64,000 bases of DNA from Adineta steineri (lineage: Eukaryota; Rotifera; Eurotatoria; Adinetida; Adinetidae). Of this stretch, positions 35,901 through 48,283 are shown piece by piece. The notes under the pieces are model-generated. The model had not been told where the DNA came from and made no database searches. It worked only from the letters and a program-made list of their open reading frames with translations. Both the position numbers and the translations under genes were made by a program. The stretch covers positions 1,452,210-1,516,209 of the forward strand of contig CAJNOI010000004.1 of assembly GCA_905250115.1 (NCBI GenBank), written 5' to 3'. How positions within the stretch are numbered: position 1 is the first letter of the stretch; every line of letters starts with the position of its first letter.

Positions 35901-38900
35901 TATTTCATGTACACAACCAATATGTAAACAAGCCGAAAGATTTATTGTTGATGATGATATTTGTTTTAAACGTTCTTCTAATTGAAATAAAAGTTCAACT
36001 AATTGTTGAATAGATTTAACTGAATCATCTGTATTTGTATCAATTGAAAATATTATTTCTTTAATTGTTGATTTTCTATGTATAACAATATCGATATATT
36101 TTTCATTAGTTTTTAATAAATATTCCATATCATTTAAATATTCAACAAGCATATATTCATGTTCAATATTTAATGGATAAAAATGTACGTATAATAATGC
36201 CATACGATCATATTTCGTATGATAATGTTGTGCTAGAACAATATCAGAATCAGTACGTAAATAATAATCAATAACACGTAATGGAAAAAATAGTGATGTT
36301 TGTTTAATAAGTTCATCACGTTGTTTAACAATAGTTAAACGTTCATTATTAATTTGTTTAAGCCAAATAAAATCAATTTTTTCTAACCATTCGTGAACAT
36401 AAGAAGAAATAATTAAAAGTAAACCATGCAAGATAATTAAAGTAAATGTTGTATAATGATGTAAACGATGAATTGATGGAAAATATAGATTAGTTGTTAT
36501 CCATATATATTCAAATAAAAATAATTGAACTATTAAACAACTAATAATAAATAATGTTTTAATCATCCATGAACATTGACGATAGATTGAACATAAATAG
36601 AGTGAATAAATAGGAGATAATATTAGATAATCATGATATTGACGATCAAATGATGGTGTCGTTGATTCACTAGAATAGTAACATATCAAATGTTAGATTT
36701 AAAAGCTGTCAACACAATCCTGATGAGATTAAAGTATGAAATATAATATAACTACTATTACTAATAGCATGTGTCCAACAGATTGTTGCAAGTTGATACT
36801 AGATATTGTATTCGAGTGATTAGATAAAAATACTAATCTACGTGTAAATATACATAATATTTTCTCATTTCTTTCTGAGATGAGTTTTATCATTCATAAG
36901 ATTGAAATAGCTTTCAGCTATATTATATTTTTCGTTATAAAAACAATTTTAAGTAGACATACAATGAATCGTTTTTTTAAGAGTATTACAAGCACTTAGA
37001 TTTCTAAATATTTATTTAAAAAATACGAGTTTCTCTTAAAATATCTCACTCAACATTAAATGACATTCTTAAATTTTCAATACAAAATTTCGCATCTTCT
37101 AGAAAATAACATAACGAGTTTTTTTTTAAGTTTACTCTATTTGTATAATTTAAAATACATTCAATTTCTCTAACCTGATTATTGTATTATTTAAAGTTGA
37201 ATTCAATTGACTAGAAGATTCATTAATTATTGTTGTATTATTAATAATATCATTTGAATTTAATAAATATTTAAAATTCTGTATTGAATGATATTGTGTA
37301 GCTACGAGAAATAATGTTGAAAAAGTTAAACAAATAAGTGTATTAAAATAAACATAAAATATTCTATTATTTTTATTATTTTGTGATTGATCATTATGTA
37401 TTGTATAAAGAAATAATATAATTAAGAAAACAAGACCAATAATAATCGATGGAAATGATATAAAATAATATAATTTTATATTCTGTAGAACAAATGCTTG
37501 ACATAATGAACCAATTAAAATTAATAATATAAAAAGATAAATAAATAAATCTGGACGATTTGCACGATGTATTGATTGAAAATCTTTTGTAAGATTTTGA
37601 TCATATTGTTCTTTAAAACTTAAATTAAACCAATTTAAATGTTTTGTTGTTAATTCAATTAAACTACGTTTACGTAATGAACGTGTTAATGTTATTGTTC
37701 CTAAATGTTTTTCGACATGATATTGTGCTTGAATACGTGTCAATTGATCAATCATACTTGAATTATTTACTGATGATAATTCATTATCATGTGGTTCATA
37801 CATATTTATACTAAATAGAAAATACGTTGAAGTATTTTCTAATAAAGTATTATTTGTTAACCATGAATATGAATGAAATTCATAGAATTTATTTTCTTTT
37901 AATGCATCATATATTCTTGATGATACATGTATACGATTAATAATAAGACATTCTTCACGTAACCATCGTGAACAATCATATGCTAAACCTTCGATATATT
38001 CAGGTGATAATATATGTAATTCATTATAATCAATACCAATGATAGATGTTAAACACCATTGTGTAACATTATTAACATGTTGAATAAAACGAAATAATTC
38101 TATAGCTAAACGACAACTATTGTCTATATTAGTTTGTTCATTATCGTTATCATTGAAAAGAATAATAGTAATGATTTCATTATCAAAGATATATTTTGCT
38201 TGAGGCTGTTGTTTTAGAATTAATTGTTCAATTTGACAATAAAGTACATCGAATAAAGATGCTAATTCATCACATGTATGTTGTCGTGTTTGTTCATTTA
38301 AAGATAAATTACAATTGATTACTGTACCAAATTTTCGATTTACACTATTCAATTGATTACTAGTGGTAAGACGAAAGAAAAAAACTCATGATTAATATTT
38401 CAATTTAGTTTAATCTATAGGGAATTGAGATTTAGTTCATTCAAATAACGAAGAAATTGTATATTTAAGATCAATATGAGTAAATGTGTCAGATATTCCC
38501 TAGAGCATGTAGTATGTCGCCTGCTTTTTGTTGATATAATCAAAAGGTAAAGATAACGAGACCTTCTAGCTACAAATTCCACTGACATTTTTCTTTGATT
38601 CAAGTTGCTTTCTTTTAGTAATTCTATGTTAACGTATGGAAAGATACTTCATTACTGGTTATAATGTCTTGTCGAAATATTCTTCTATCTTATAATTAGT
38701 ATGGCATATTTCTTGCTCTAGAGAGATTCTCATGAAGAAATAATAGCCCTAAGAACCTATTTTTCTTGTCTGTAATGTTACCAAATGGTAACTATTTTGA
38801 TCGATATAACAATTATCAACTCAGTTTACACGTAGACTACAGACGGAAGGGAAACGACGAACTTGTAGATCATGCCATTAATTTTGTCTAGTAGAAATAA

Positions 38901-40084
38901 CACATCTATATATATCTCAAGAATTCAAATTTATTGTTCACAATATATCATTCATTAATAAACTTGTCATGTCGTTTGATATTCATTAACTCTATTATGG
39001 ATTTTTGACCTTTACTTAGAGTAAGAACTACAAGGAACATTTTTGTAATAATGTACGTTAATTTCTAACAGATCAATAAAGACAAGTTACAAGTTCAAGT
39101 AATACATGAACAAGGTCTTCGGATAATAGTTCCATTAAGAAATTATAGATAAAACTAACGTATGCATACATAATATGAAAAAAAAAATTAGATCCCAATT
39201 AGGATTCACCTCGATAAAAAGGTCGATTAATTGTGATATCATAAGAAAATGTCATGATCATATAATATCCTTCAAGCTATTATTCATATCTTAATTTACT
39301 TTGAAAAATAATTTGTATCTTACTTAATATTAAATCCATTAGATAATTTTGATATACGTCCAGTTGAACGTTGTGCTTGTTGACAATGTCCAATGATTGT
39401 ATTTAATTTTTTACAATCAACACTAAATTTATTTTTTTCATATAAACTTGTTTCATATTCATGAAAATGTTGACGAATATATCTTATAGATCTAATATAG
39501 GTATATAAACCGGATAGATTTATGATAATATGATAAAAAATCAACGAAATAAATTCTATACTTGTCCAGTGAATTTCATTTGTTTGATTTAATAGAAGAC
39601 TTATATGTAATATTGATATACTTAAACAAATTATAATAGATTGAATTAATGTAAATGTTAATAATGAATAAATAAGTGTTATTGATATTGTTGAAAATAA
39701 TATATGATATTGTTCGGTTTGGTATGTTAGTACTAATGGAATAATTAGAAGAAATATGAGAAAACTTCTTGTACAAAACCATAGTGTCTTCCATTTCGTA
39801 TGTATACGTATAAGAAATAATAAAAAGAATGTTAAAAAAATGCATATTAAATAAACAATTGTTCGAATATCAAATGTTAGTTTTGTTGTATTATATAATA
39901 ATAAACGACAGAGAAATAAAGTTAACAAGTAAATTAATAATAATAATGGAAGAAAAATTTTTAAACATATTTTACTTAATTTATTTAGAAATTTTCGATA
40001 ATATAAATTAAGATCATCACAATCATTCATACGATGTAAATGTAAAGATTTTTCACACAAATATCCAAAACGATTGGAAGTCAT
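32976..40084 (-). CDS. Adenylyl cyclase-like membrane protein with degenerate cyclase domains
   Basis: Six exons (39324-40084, 37175-38359, 35667-36669, 34642-35194, 33726-34572, 32976-33669) give 1680 residues. The layout is that of a transmembrane adenylyl cyclase: a first set of about six membrane helices (exon 1), C1-like domain (~255-460), a linker (LNWFNLSFKEQYDQ) resembling the cyclase segment before TM7, a second membrane set (~520-780), C2-like domain (~800-980), then a 700-residue low-complexity tail with poly-Thr, poly-Gln and Pro-rich parts. AC9/Ac13E also have a tail and a similar linker. By eye the C1 domain lacks the first metal-binding Asp (the ADIxGF block reads INCNLSL), and C2 has lost the WGNTVNVASR Asn and Arg (WSEHISLLQL). 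Cyclase activity is therefore doubtful. Introns 1 and 2 are 960 and 505 bp. Confidence 0.75.
33930..33962 (-). repeat. CAG/CAA repeat encoding poly-Gln in the cyclase-like tail
   Basis: A glutamine run (about nine residues broken by one Leu) encoded by mixed CAA/CAG codons within the C-terminal tail, next to Pro-rich sequence. Confidence 0.75.
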
Positions 40085-43034
40085 ACTAAAATGAATAGAA
40101 AACAAAAAAAGGTTTTTTATTTTTATTCTTTTTTTTTGTAACATGATGATACCATCAAGTTGAATATTAATGAAATGATCTCATCAATTTCGATAGCTAC
40201 AAGGGTAATCCTATCACATAGTGTTTGAAAAAGTCAAAAATGAACTTGCGCTCGTTTTTTTCTTTTTTTAACTCATTCACTCTCTTATGACAACAACTTG
40301 AAATTTCGATGTCGTAACCATAAAAGTTGCAAAATGTGATCTTCTAGGCATCTGTCTTTTCTTTTCTTTTTCTTTTGTCAACTTTTAACAAATATTTCAT
40401 TTAATAAAAAAAAGAAGAAGAAGGCAATTGCACAATAACAAATCTTTAAAAACTATATATATATATATATCTCTTATGTCTCATATAATATACATACATG
40501 ATAGTACACCCCAGCTGGATGACTGATTGTGTCTGTCTTGTTGCTGTGCCTATCTATATCTTTACTAACGATGCAATTGTATGTACGGTATGATGAATGT
40601 GCGATTGTAGAGCAAAGTCGTGGATAGGAAGAGACGAAGAAAGAGACCACAAATAGAAGAATTCTTTCCTTTTGCTCTCCCTCCCTCTCCTTTTTCTCGT
40701 TACTGTGCTACTAGTGCAATGTCTTTTTCTCTTCTTTACTGCCTACCCAACCTCCCATAAGTGTTTAAGCTGCGCAGTGTGCTACTGCTGCTGTTGCTGC
40801 TGCTACTGACCTCTGGTCATAAGCATTATGAGCTCACTTTCTTACTTTTTTTAGTTGATGATAGGATATGTTGAACGCAAAGAATACAGACGAAGAAAAA
40901 AAGAAAAAGAAGAAGAAGAAGACGAAGAAGAAGAAGGAGAAGAAAATGAAGAAGAGAAAGAAATCTGGTCCGGTACCGATGGCATATGTATGATGCAACG
41001 AGATACATCTAGAGCAGGAAGACGATAAAGAAGTAGTTGAACGTTTTCTTGGGTATACATTAAAAGCGTTGCAAATAAACATTTCCTTTGCCTTTCGGTG
41101 TAAATGCAAATAACTTGATCATATGTGTGAACATAGACTTCTTGCTACGCGACATTAAAACATACAAAAAAACGATAAAAAAGAAGGAATGATTCTGAAT
41201 ATGAACAATCTAAGAATACGTTTATAAGCACTTTTGTACACTCAAAAAATATTTATTTATACAGGCATTGATCAAGACAAAAAAAAGGGGTGGAGGAATA
41301 AAAGTGAACATAAATAGAAACTTCTCAACAGATTTCTAATATATCATAACATTCATTTTTTTTATGGGCCTATTTAGCCAACATTATCCAAGGTTAATAT
41401 CTCTTAGAAACCGGATGATGTGAAAATACTTCTGCTACTAGTCTGACAATTCTGATTAACTGATACCCACTCTATTTCCTTTAAAGATGGAAATTATGCA
41501 ATAATAGAAGATGAGAAACATAATAGAAAAGAAAGAGATTTTTGACACATTATGCTTCTACAGATGTGTAGAATAGTTTGAATATTGAATATAGGTCATT
41601 ACCCTTCACCATATAGAAGTTTCTATTACTCGATACTTAGTGTTCACAGCATGTGTTCATGCTCGATTATGTTCTGACTTACTTGTACAAGAACACATTA
41701 GCACCGAACAAACGACCTTTTCAAAGTGTTTTTATGAATGTATATAGTTGTATATATACATCTATTATTCGTCTTCTCTCCTTCGTCTCTTTATCCGATC
41801 TACATGTACAAGGTCTATTATTCTATTCTAATCAGTTTCATTATTAAATCAATACCCTTACTTATACTTACTTTCTTTTCTCTTTTTTTCTTTTTTTTTT
41901 TCTTCTTATTCAAACGTCACAAAGAATAAGAAGAGATTCTTTTCTATTATGTATTATCAAAGATAAAGAAATCTGTACATGCATAATATCAATCGTTGTT
42001 ATCCTATAACTCTCTCACTCTCTCTGTTACTATGTTGTGCACGACGAGGAACAATTATCTCAATACTTTGTACACAATATATAATAGATATATACATTGA
42101 GAGAAAAGACCATATGAGAGGGACAGAGAGAAAACAACAGAAGTCAGTCGATTGACAATCAAGCCTGATAGTTCATTATTGTTCTACTCAGAGGAACAAA
42201 GTGGTCGGTTGCTTCTTTACAACTATTATCATTATATTCTATACGCACGATTTCCTTTAATAAGAGAAAAAGACTATAAATCCTCACACTTCCGCTCACT
42301 CAATGTACATGTCCTTCTTTCTTTCTTTGTCTCTCTTCATTCATCATACCACCCACTAATATATTGCAATTGAAAAAAAACGACAGAGAGAGAGAGAGAA
42401 TTTCTATTGATTGATGTTTAAAAAGAACCCATTCTGAGCACGGTCTCCGAAATTGTTTCATTTAGTATAATTACACATCATGTTACGTAATCAACCGTGA
42501 GATAGAGAAACCAATATATTAATAACAACAACAACAAAAAACTATCGTTCATTCGACAATGACAATGGCGGCGGCGGTGGTGTACACTGTTCTGGACGAT
42601 TAATAACATGCTAGTAAAAACAACACATATACATATTGTACCTAAGGGAGAACATTTTTTTTTTCGTATCATTAAATATACAATGATTAAAAAAACCTTG
42701 CTAAATTTCATCAACGTATATTTTCAACACTTGTTCTTTTCACATCAAATCAATAAAGATTGAATTATTCGATATCACACGAAGATGAATAACATCTAAT
42801 CAAGTGTGATGAAAGAGACAATGAAAGTAATAGAAGTTCGCCGTTCTCTATCAATAGACTGGCATACGTCTACCAGGCAAATTTGATGAGTAATCATCAT
42901 CATCACCACCACATCAGACTTTCTTTGTCTATCTCGCATCAACGGGAGATGACCGATGTCATGCTGTTCTAGACAAAGGTTGCTCTTATTTTTTATTGTT
43001 GTTTATCTACTTTCTTAATATTACTTTTCTTCTC

Positions 43035-43071
<37 letters not shown>

Positions 43072-43917
43072 TATACATATACATGTGGAAGCTGTACAGT
43101 TGTTCACTATACAATGACGATTGGTATAACATGAATGTAAATGAAGGAGAAAGATACGAATTTGTAATAACGGCTATTGAGGGTCAATTTCTTTTTTTCT
43201 TTTCTTTTCTTTGTCTATTGTGTCTTTGATTATCACTTAAACAACATCGGTCAACCTTTTCATACTATATCCAAATCAAACAAAGTCAAAACGTATATAA
43301 TTAGTAGTTTGTTCATACTATAGTGAAAAAATTATAACTTTGTATAAAGATTTTCTATATTTTGACTTATATATATATAAAGATATAATTAAGATAAGTA
43401 ATGACGTAGATACTAAGGAAATCTATTAACTATCATGCAAATATTCTACACAAACATTTTTTGTTCTTTATTTGAAAAAAGAAAAACGAATACATTGAAA
43501 TATTGTAATCAATTTTCATTTTTATTGAAAAGTAAAAACTAGACTCATTATTCATCTATATTTAACAAAATCAATTATAAAAATAGTGAAGTTGTATTTA
43601 CACAAGAATAACTATTTGAATTAAATGTTTTTTCAATTTATTTATAAATATTATCAAAACGTATAATATTTTATTTAATGAAGAACCTATTTATAAATTG
43701 TAAAATAGTCTGTCGGAGGTGTTGTGATTCATTTTGTACATTTAATTTCCGTTATAACTAATGGTTTTTTTCTTAAAAAAGAAATTCGATTTCAAGTCGG
43801 ATTTATGCAACAAAAAATTCTCATATTCTCTTCTATAAAAACAAAAATATTTTCTACAAAATCACTACAGTACATTTCTATATACCGATAGTTGCACAAC
43901 TCAAAGCAAACTAAACA
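40085..43917. other. 3.8-kb intergenic region rich in simple repeats
   Basis: Divergent upstream region between the cyclase homologue (minus) and the secreted-peptide gene (plus). It contains CTG-type repeats at about 40784-40807, a GAA/AAG-rich tract at 40892-40945, GA runs near 42387-42400, and a long AT run at about 43040-43068. The frames here (e.g. 41653-41929, 42152-42373, 42478-42714, 42996-43229) are low-complexity and without domains. An acceptor-like CATTTTAG sits one base before the cyclase ATG (40086-40087). Confidence 0.55.
43834..43840 (+). promoter_or_regulatory. TATA box of the secreted-peptide gene
   Basis: TATAAAA lies 78 bases before the ATG at 43918, leaving a short 5' UTR of about 50 bases. 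No acceptor-like site intervenes, so this small gene seems to use its own promoter and start. Confidence 0.45.
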
Positions 43918-44249
43918 ATGGCACTCATTCAACTTATTTGCATTCAAGTATAGAATATTCTTTGAAATTTATTTCATAAATTTTGATGTTTATAATTTAG
44001 TTCATACTCATCATTGTTTCGCATCAAGTCTTGGCAAATCCAACAATCACTGATTTATCCGATGCACTTGTAAACACTAATCAAAATGTATATCCATCTC
44101 GTGCATTAGTTTACGATAATCTTGAAGAATATTTATCTAATGCTGATAGAGATGAAAATCTTCGACAACAACTCCTTAATCGATTTTCTAAACGACGAGC
44201 AAAAGCAAATCTTGCTGGTTTATGGGGTGTACCAACAAAATTTGCTTAA
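43918..44249 (+). CDS. Small secreted protein, candidate neuropeptide precursor
   Basis: Exons 43918-43947 and 44001-44249 give 92 residues. The first ~21 (MALIQLICIQFILIIVSH..) form a signal peptide with likely cleavage after QVLA. A 50-residue acidic spacer (DNLEEYLSNADRDENLRQQ) leads to a basic FSKRR site, followed by a terminal peptide AKANLAGLWGVPTKFA. The layout (signal, one spacer peptide, dibasic site, one C-terminal peptide) is that of a single-copy peptide hormone precursor; the size and arrangement recall pigment-dispersing-factor precursors, but the peptide itself is not a match I can assert and has no C-terminal Gly for amidation. The intron splits the signal peptide, common in peptide genes. 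AATAAA lies right after the stop (44255). The function is inferred. Confidence 0.6.
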
Positions 44250-47039
44250 ATTCGAATAAAAATATTTTCTTTTTTTTCAGAATATTAAACATTCTTGTCG
44301 GAATAAAATCTTATAGAAAACAATTCATCTTGTTTAATTAGAATTTATTTTATAAGAAAGAAAAAAACATATATCCCTTTTTCTCAATTGTTAAATTGGA
44401 AATGAATCTTCACAAGACGAAAAAAAAAGAAAGAATATCCGATGATAATATGGAATTAATATAGCATAAGAAAGATATATAGATTATACGATCTTATGAT
44501 GTAATATTCAATGAAATATATTGTTTATCCTAGTTGACATTGACAAAGAATGTGCTTAAGAAAATGGATTTTTCTTTCTTCGTATCTTATGAGGAATTAA
44601 TAATATAGAATAATAATTTGAATACTAAGTAGGATTTGTTTTTTTAATTATTTTCCATAATTTAATCATCGAGTTTTCATATCATTTACTACATAACTAA
44701 TGTTTCAAATCCTTGATATCAAAGTTATATGTACTTTGATACTCATTAATAAACAATCGAGCAAAAGAAAATAGAGAAAGATCTTATTGTTAATGAACTG
44801 TCAATCATTTTTATTTATTTTAATGGATATGATATAATCAAAATGTTTATAATACTGATACTCTTTTGACCTGTTAAACAAAACTCAGATGTTCTAGAAT
44901 AGACATTTATTGATCTATCTAATTCATTATATGATTTACCATAGTTGAAAATTTACAATTTAGATAAAAGTATTGTTTTTTTATGCTAATGATACATTCA
45001 TGGTAAATAGTTAACAACATGAATAAATTAATATCGTTATTATATGCGAATTAATCATATGAGATAGTTTCTAATTAAATGATAGTTAATAAAAGAAAAG
45101 AAAAAAGTTTCCTGTAGACTATATTATAACTACGAAACAAGTATTAGATAAAAAAGATCAGATATGCAATATATACCATAAACTCATTTGTTTATCTTTT
45201 CATTATGTAAAGACAATGAATCGTAAAAAGGGCAATTTGGCTGTTTAGGTTTTTTTTGTTACTGTCTGATGACTTATGTCAATACTTGAAGTTTATGAGT
45301 AAATGACATGTCAAAAAAAATGTATTTCTGTGTCTGATAATACATGGCAAACTGATTAGAATTTGTCTGTAATAGAGAATGTATATAAAAGAAGTAAACT
45401 GAGTTATAATAATTCACTTTAGAGAATATCAAAAAAAAACAAATGCTAGGATTTTGATATTCAGAGTTGACATAATGAACTGCATACATTTATGTATATT
45501 AATACTTTGAAATCTCTACGCGTAGATATTATTTATTATATATTGATCGATTACATCTGTTAAAAAGATCTGAAGAAATATTTATGATGAATAACGCCGA
45601 AATAGTCATCGGAGTTTTCTAATATACTTATAAAAAGATATGACAAAGCCTATTCTTTTGAAATATCAATGGTTTATTGACAGAACGATTAGATTTTACT
45701 GAAATAAATTTTTGTCGACCCGTAATATTAATGAGAAGACGATACATTTTTCCTATATTGATTTTACAGATTTAAATTACAATAAATTTCTATTCAATCT
45801 GATTTATTAATGCATCATTACTATGTTAAGAAAACCTCAATTGAGTGTAATGAGGTGACTTTTTTACATACATATTTGAATCATGCTTACTAAATTGGAT
45901 ATGTAAATGACTGATTATGAATATTTAATTGTTTATTTAGATAAAAACCTATATATATGTTGACTGTACTTTATAATCCGTCTAAACTCGGAAGCTTTTA
46001 TAGAAATAAAACTTAATGAAGTTTTCTTGACGCTAAAAATAGACTAGAATTATGTATACAATACAAGTAATTTATTGATCTGTAATTTTTATTAGAAGTA
46101 TTTATGATCAGAATCGCGTATTAATGAAAAATTGCATCGAAATGGATCATGTTATATAAATAATCAATGATAAGTAGAAGACTATTTTCTTTTTTGTTTT
46201 ACAATTTTTCTGTTAAAAACGTCTGCTTATCTAATTCATTGTTAAAGTAGTCGGTAGACGTTGTATTAAATTAAAATACAGGAATATTAGTTTATGTGTT
46301 GCTATGCTGATTGTCGTCATTGGTTTGAAAAAAAAACTAAAAAGAGATGCATGTTATAGACTTATGACGTTATTCAATTTTCTTTCATGATCGGAAGTTG
46401 TCCAAAAAATAATGATAAATGACAGAGAGAATAAATAGAATTAATGTTTAAATAACGATATTTTAGACATGTTTCTTTCCTGTATTTATATTTTACTGTT
46501 ATAAAATCTTTGAAAAAAAAATTATTATAATAAGAAAGCTAATTTCATGTATATCGAATTGATAAATACATATAAAAACTAAGAGTAAGAGATCTATAAA
46601 GTAGTTTAGTTGAAAAGAAAAATTCTGGATTAGGTGTTTATTTTTTTTTCTTCTTCTGTTCTATAGAAACTGATTTCCTGGACATCAAGACGGAAAAAAA
46701 GAGGTAAATGTTAATCAATAAAGAAAAATAGCTTATGACTATTGTAAATATTTTTATATATAAATCACATAAACACCTGGTTAACAATTTAAGTTTGTCT
46801 ATCTGTTTCCCTAAACAACAAAACAGAGAGAAAAGGAGAGAGGGAAATAATCGAGTATAAATTGACTTTACTACTTCTCTTAATAACTTCATTTCACTAA
46901 GAACATTTTTTTAAATAGGTAAATATTCATTATCTTCGAGTAAATAGTTACTTTTTTGTAATCAAGATAAAACGTATCTTTATATATCGTATATTTAAGA
47001 TTACCTTCGAAATCAATCTAGGAAGATCATTTTCAAGCA
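44250..47039. other. Intergenic, no gene seen
   Basis: 2.8 kb of A+T-rich DNA. A 9-bp inverted repeat (TATCAAAGT / ACTTTGATA) lies at about 44719-44742. The minus frames at 45274-45489 and 46638-46892 have no domain, and I consider them chance. Confidence 0.55.
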
Positions 47040-47321
47040 ATGCGTTTCGATATTATTTGCTTTGTTATTGCTTGTATTTTGTTGAGCGTTGTCAATACAC
47101 AGAACGATACAACATATTACACTATTCAAACGACAACAAAAACAGTCTCAACAAATACTAGTAATTCAACAGCACCAACAACAACAACAACAATGATGTC
47201 TACCAGCACTACTACAAACATGACGTCAGGTGCAAATAATAATGTTCAACATCAATCAATTATTATTCCAATTTCAATCCTTGGTACTCTCTTTCTACCA
47301 TTTTTTATCCAATATACATAA
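47040..47321 (+). CDS. Short Thr-rich GPI-anchor-like surface protein
   Basis: A single exon of 93 residues. The N-terminal signal peptide (MRFDIICFVIACILLSVV) probably ends at NTQ. The middle is Thr/Ser-rich with several Asn-x-Thr/Ser sequons, so likely O- and N-glycosylated. The C-terminus is a hydrophobic segment (SIIIPISILGTLFLPFF) after a small-residue SGANN stretch, as in GPI-anchored proteins. It shares this plan with the larger gene about 1 kb downstream, so the two are probably paralogues. No catalytic domain. Confidence 0.65.
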   Translation: MRFDIICFVIACILLSVVNTQNDTTYYTIQTTTKTVSTNTSNSTAPTTTTTMMSTSTTTNMTSGANNNVQHQSIIIPISILGTLFLPFFIQYT

Positions 47322-47878
47322 AAAATATATCGGCAACGTGATAGACAACAAAAATAATATAACGTATTCATATTTTTGCTTATTGTCCTTTTCTGTTTAC
47401 TTGTGCATGTAATATTTTTTTCCTATGGATTATTATTAAAAACTTGTCTATTCAAATATTTTACATTAATGTTGTTTTTTTATTTTATATTGCTTAAACA
47501 TGAATATCAAATATATTTACTATTTACAGTTTGAAATCCGTTTAATTATTTTACAAAATATTGTAAGATTTAGATATAGATAATACTCTGTCGATGTATT
47601 TTTCGAACGTTAAGGTTGATTGATTGTGATGACTCGGAATATATAAAAAAAGTATCTTATCATGGGCGTATTAGTAAGAACGAACTCAAAAATACATCAT
47701 TCTACCACGTAAACGTGTGGGGTTCACGCACAGGACAAAAAATAACAATAATAAATCCTACTTAACGACTTCATGACGTAATATTTTTTTATTCATCATT
47801 TACAGTAAACTTGTACTGAGCTTAATATAGCTACAGATGACGAATTTGTTTTTGCGTCTGACGTGTCCATAAACGTAG

Positions 47879-47885
47879 TATAAAA
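47879..47885 (+). promoter_or_regulatory. TATA box of the larger Thr-rich gene
   Basis: TATAAAA upstream of a probable non-coding first exon. A consensus GTAAGT donor at 47966 and a TTCTTCTTTAG acceptor ending at 48272 would define a 307-bp 5' UTR intron ending 11 bases before the ATG. Confidence 0.45.
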
Positions 47886-48283
47886 TGCGAAGTAAAATTG
47901 TATTATATACATAAAGCAACTTCATTCACATTTATACATCGAAAACATTTGTTTACAAACTAACTGTAAGTATTTACATTATATAAAATTTGTTACTGTA
48001 ATAAAAAGTATTTTGATGAGTTTCTCAGTCTTTAGTAAAAATATTAAATACAAGCTCTACTTTATGAAATTGATCATCTCTATATTCTTTGCATTCATCT
48101 ATAGTTATTTAGTATTATACTCTTATGACTTAGCATATTGTAATATATTAAGATGATTTTAACAGATTTTCATAATTCTATAGATTCGATCAATATAAAT
48201 AAACTTTTCAAAATAAATTTCGTTAGATATAATTTTGTTTTCTAACGTATTCTTATATAATTTCTTCTTTAGAAATTTCAATC

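Noticed and set aside
38415-38603. 62-codon minus frame in intron 1 of the cyclase homologue, considered as a missing helical exon
   Set aside because: It does not join in phase with a good acceptor, and the sequence does not resemble the pre-C1 helix; however, a missing exon here cannot be fully excluded.
40826-41109. Phe/Ser-rich minus frames
   Set aside because: Products of a GAA/AAG-rich simple repeat on the plus strand.
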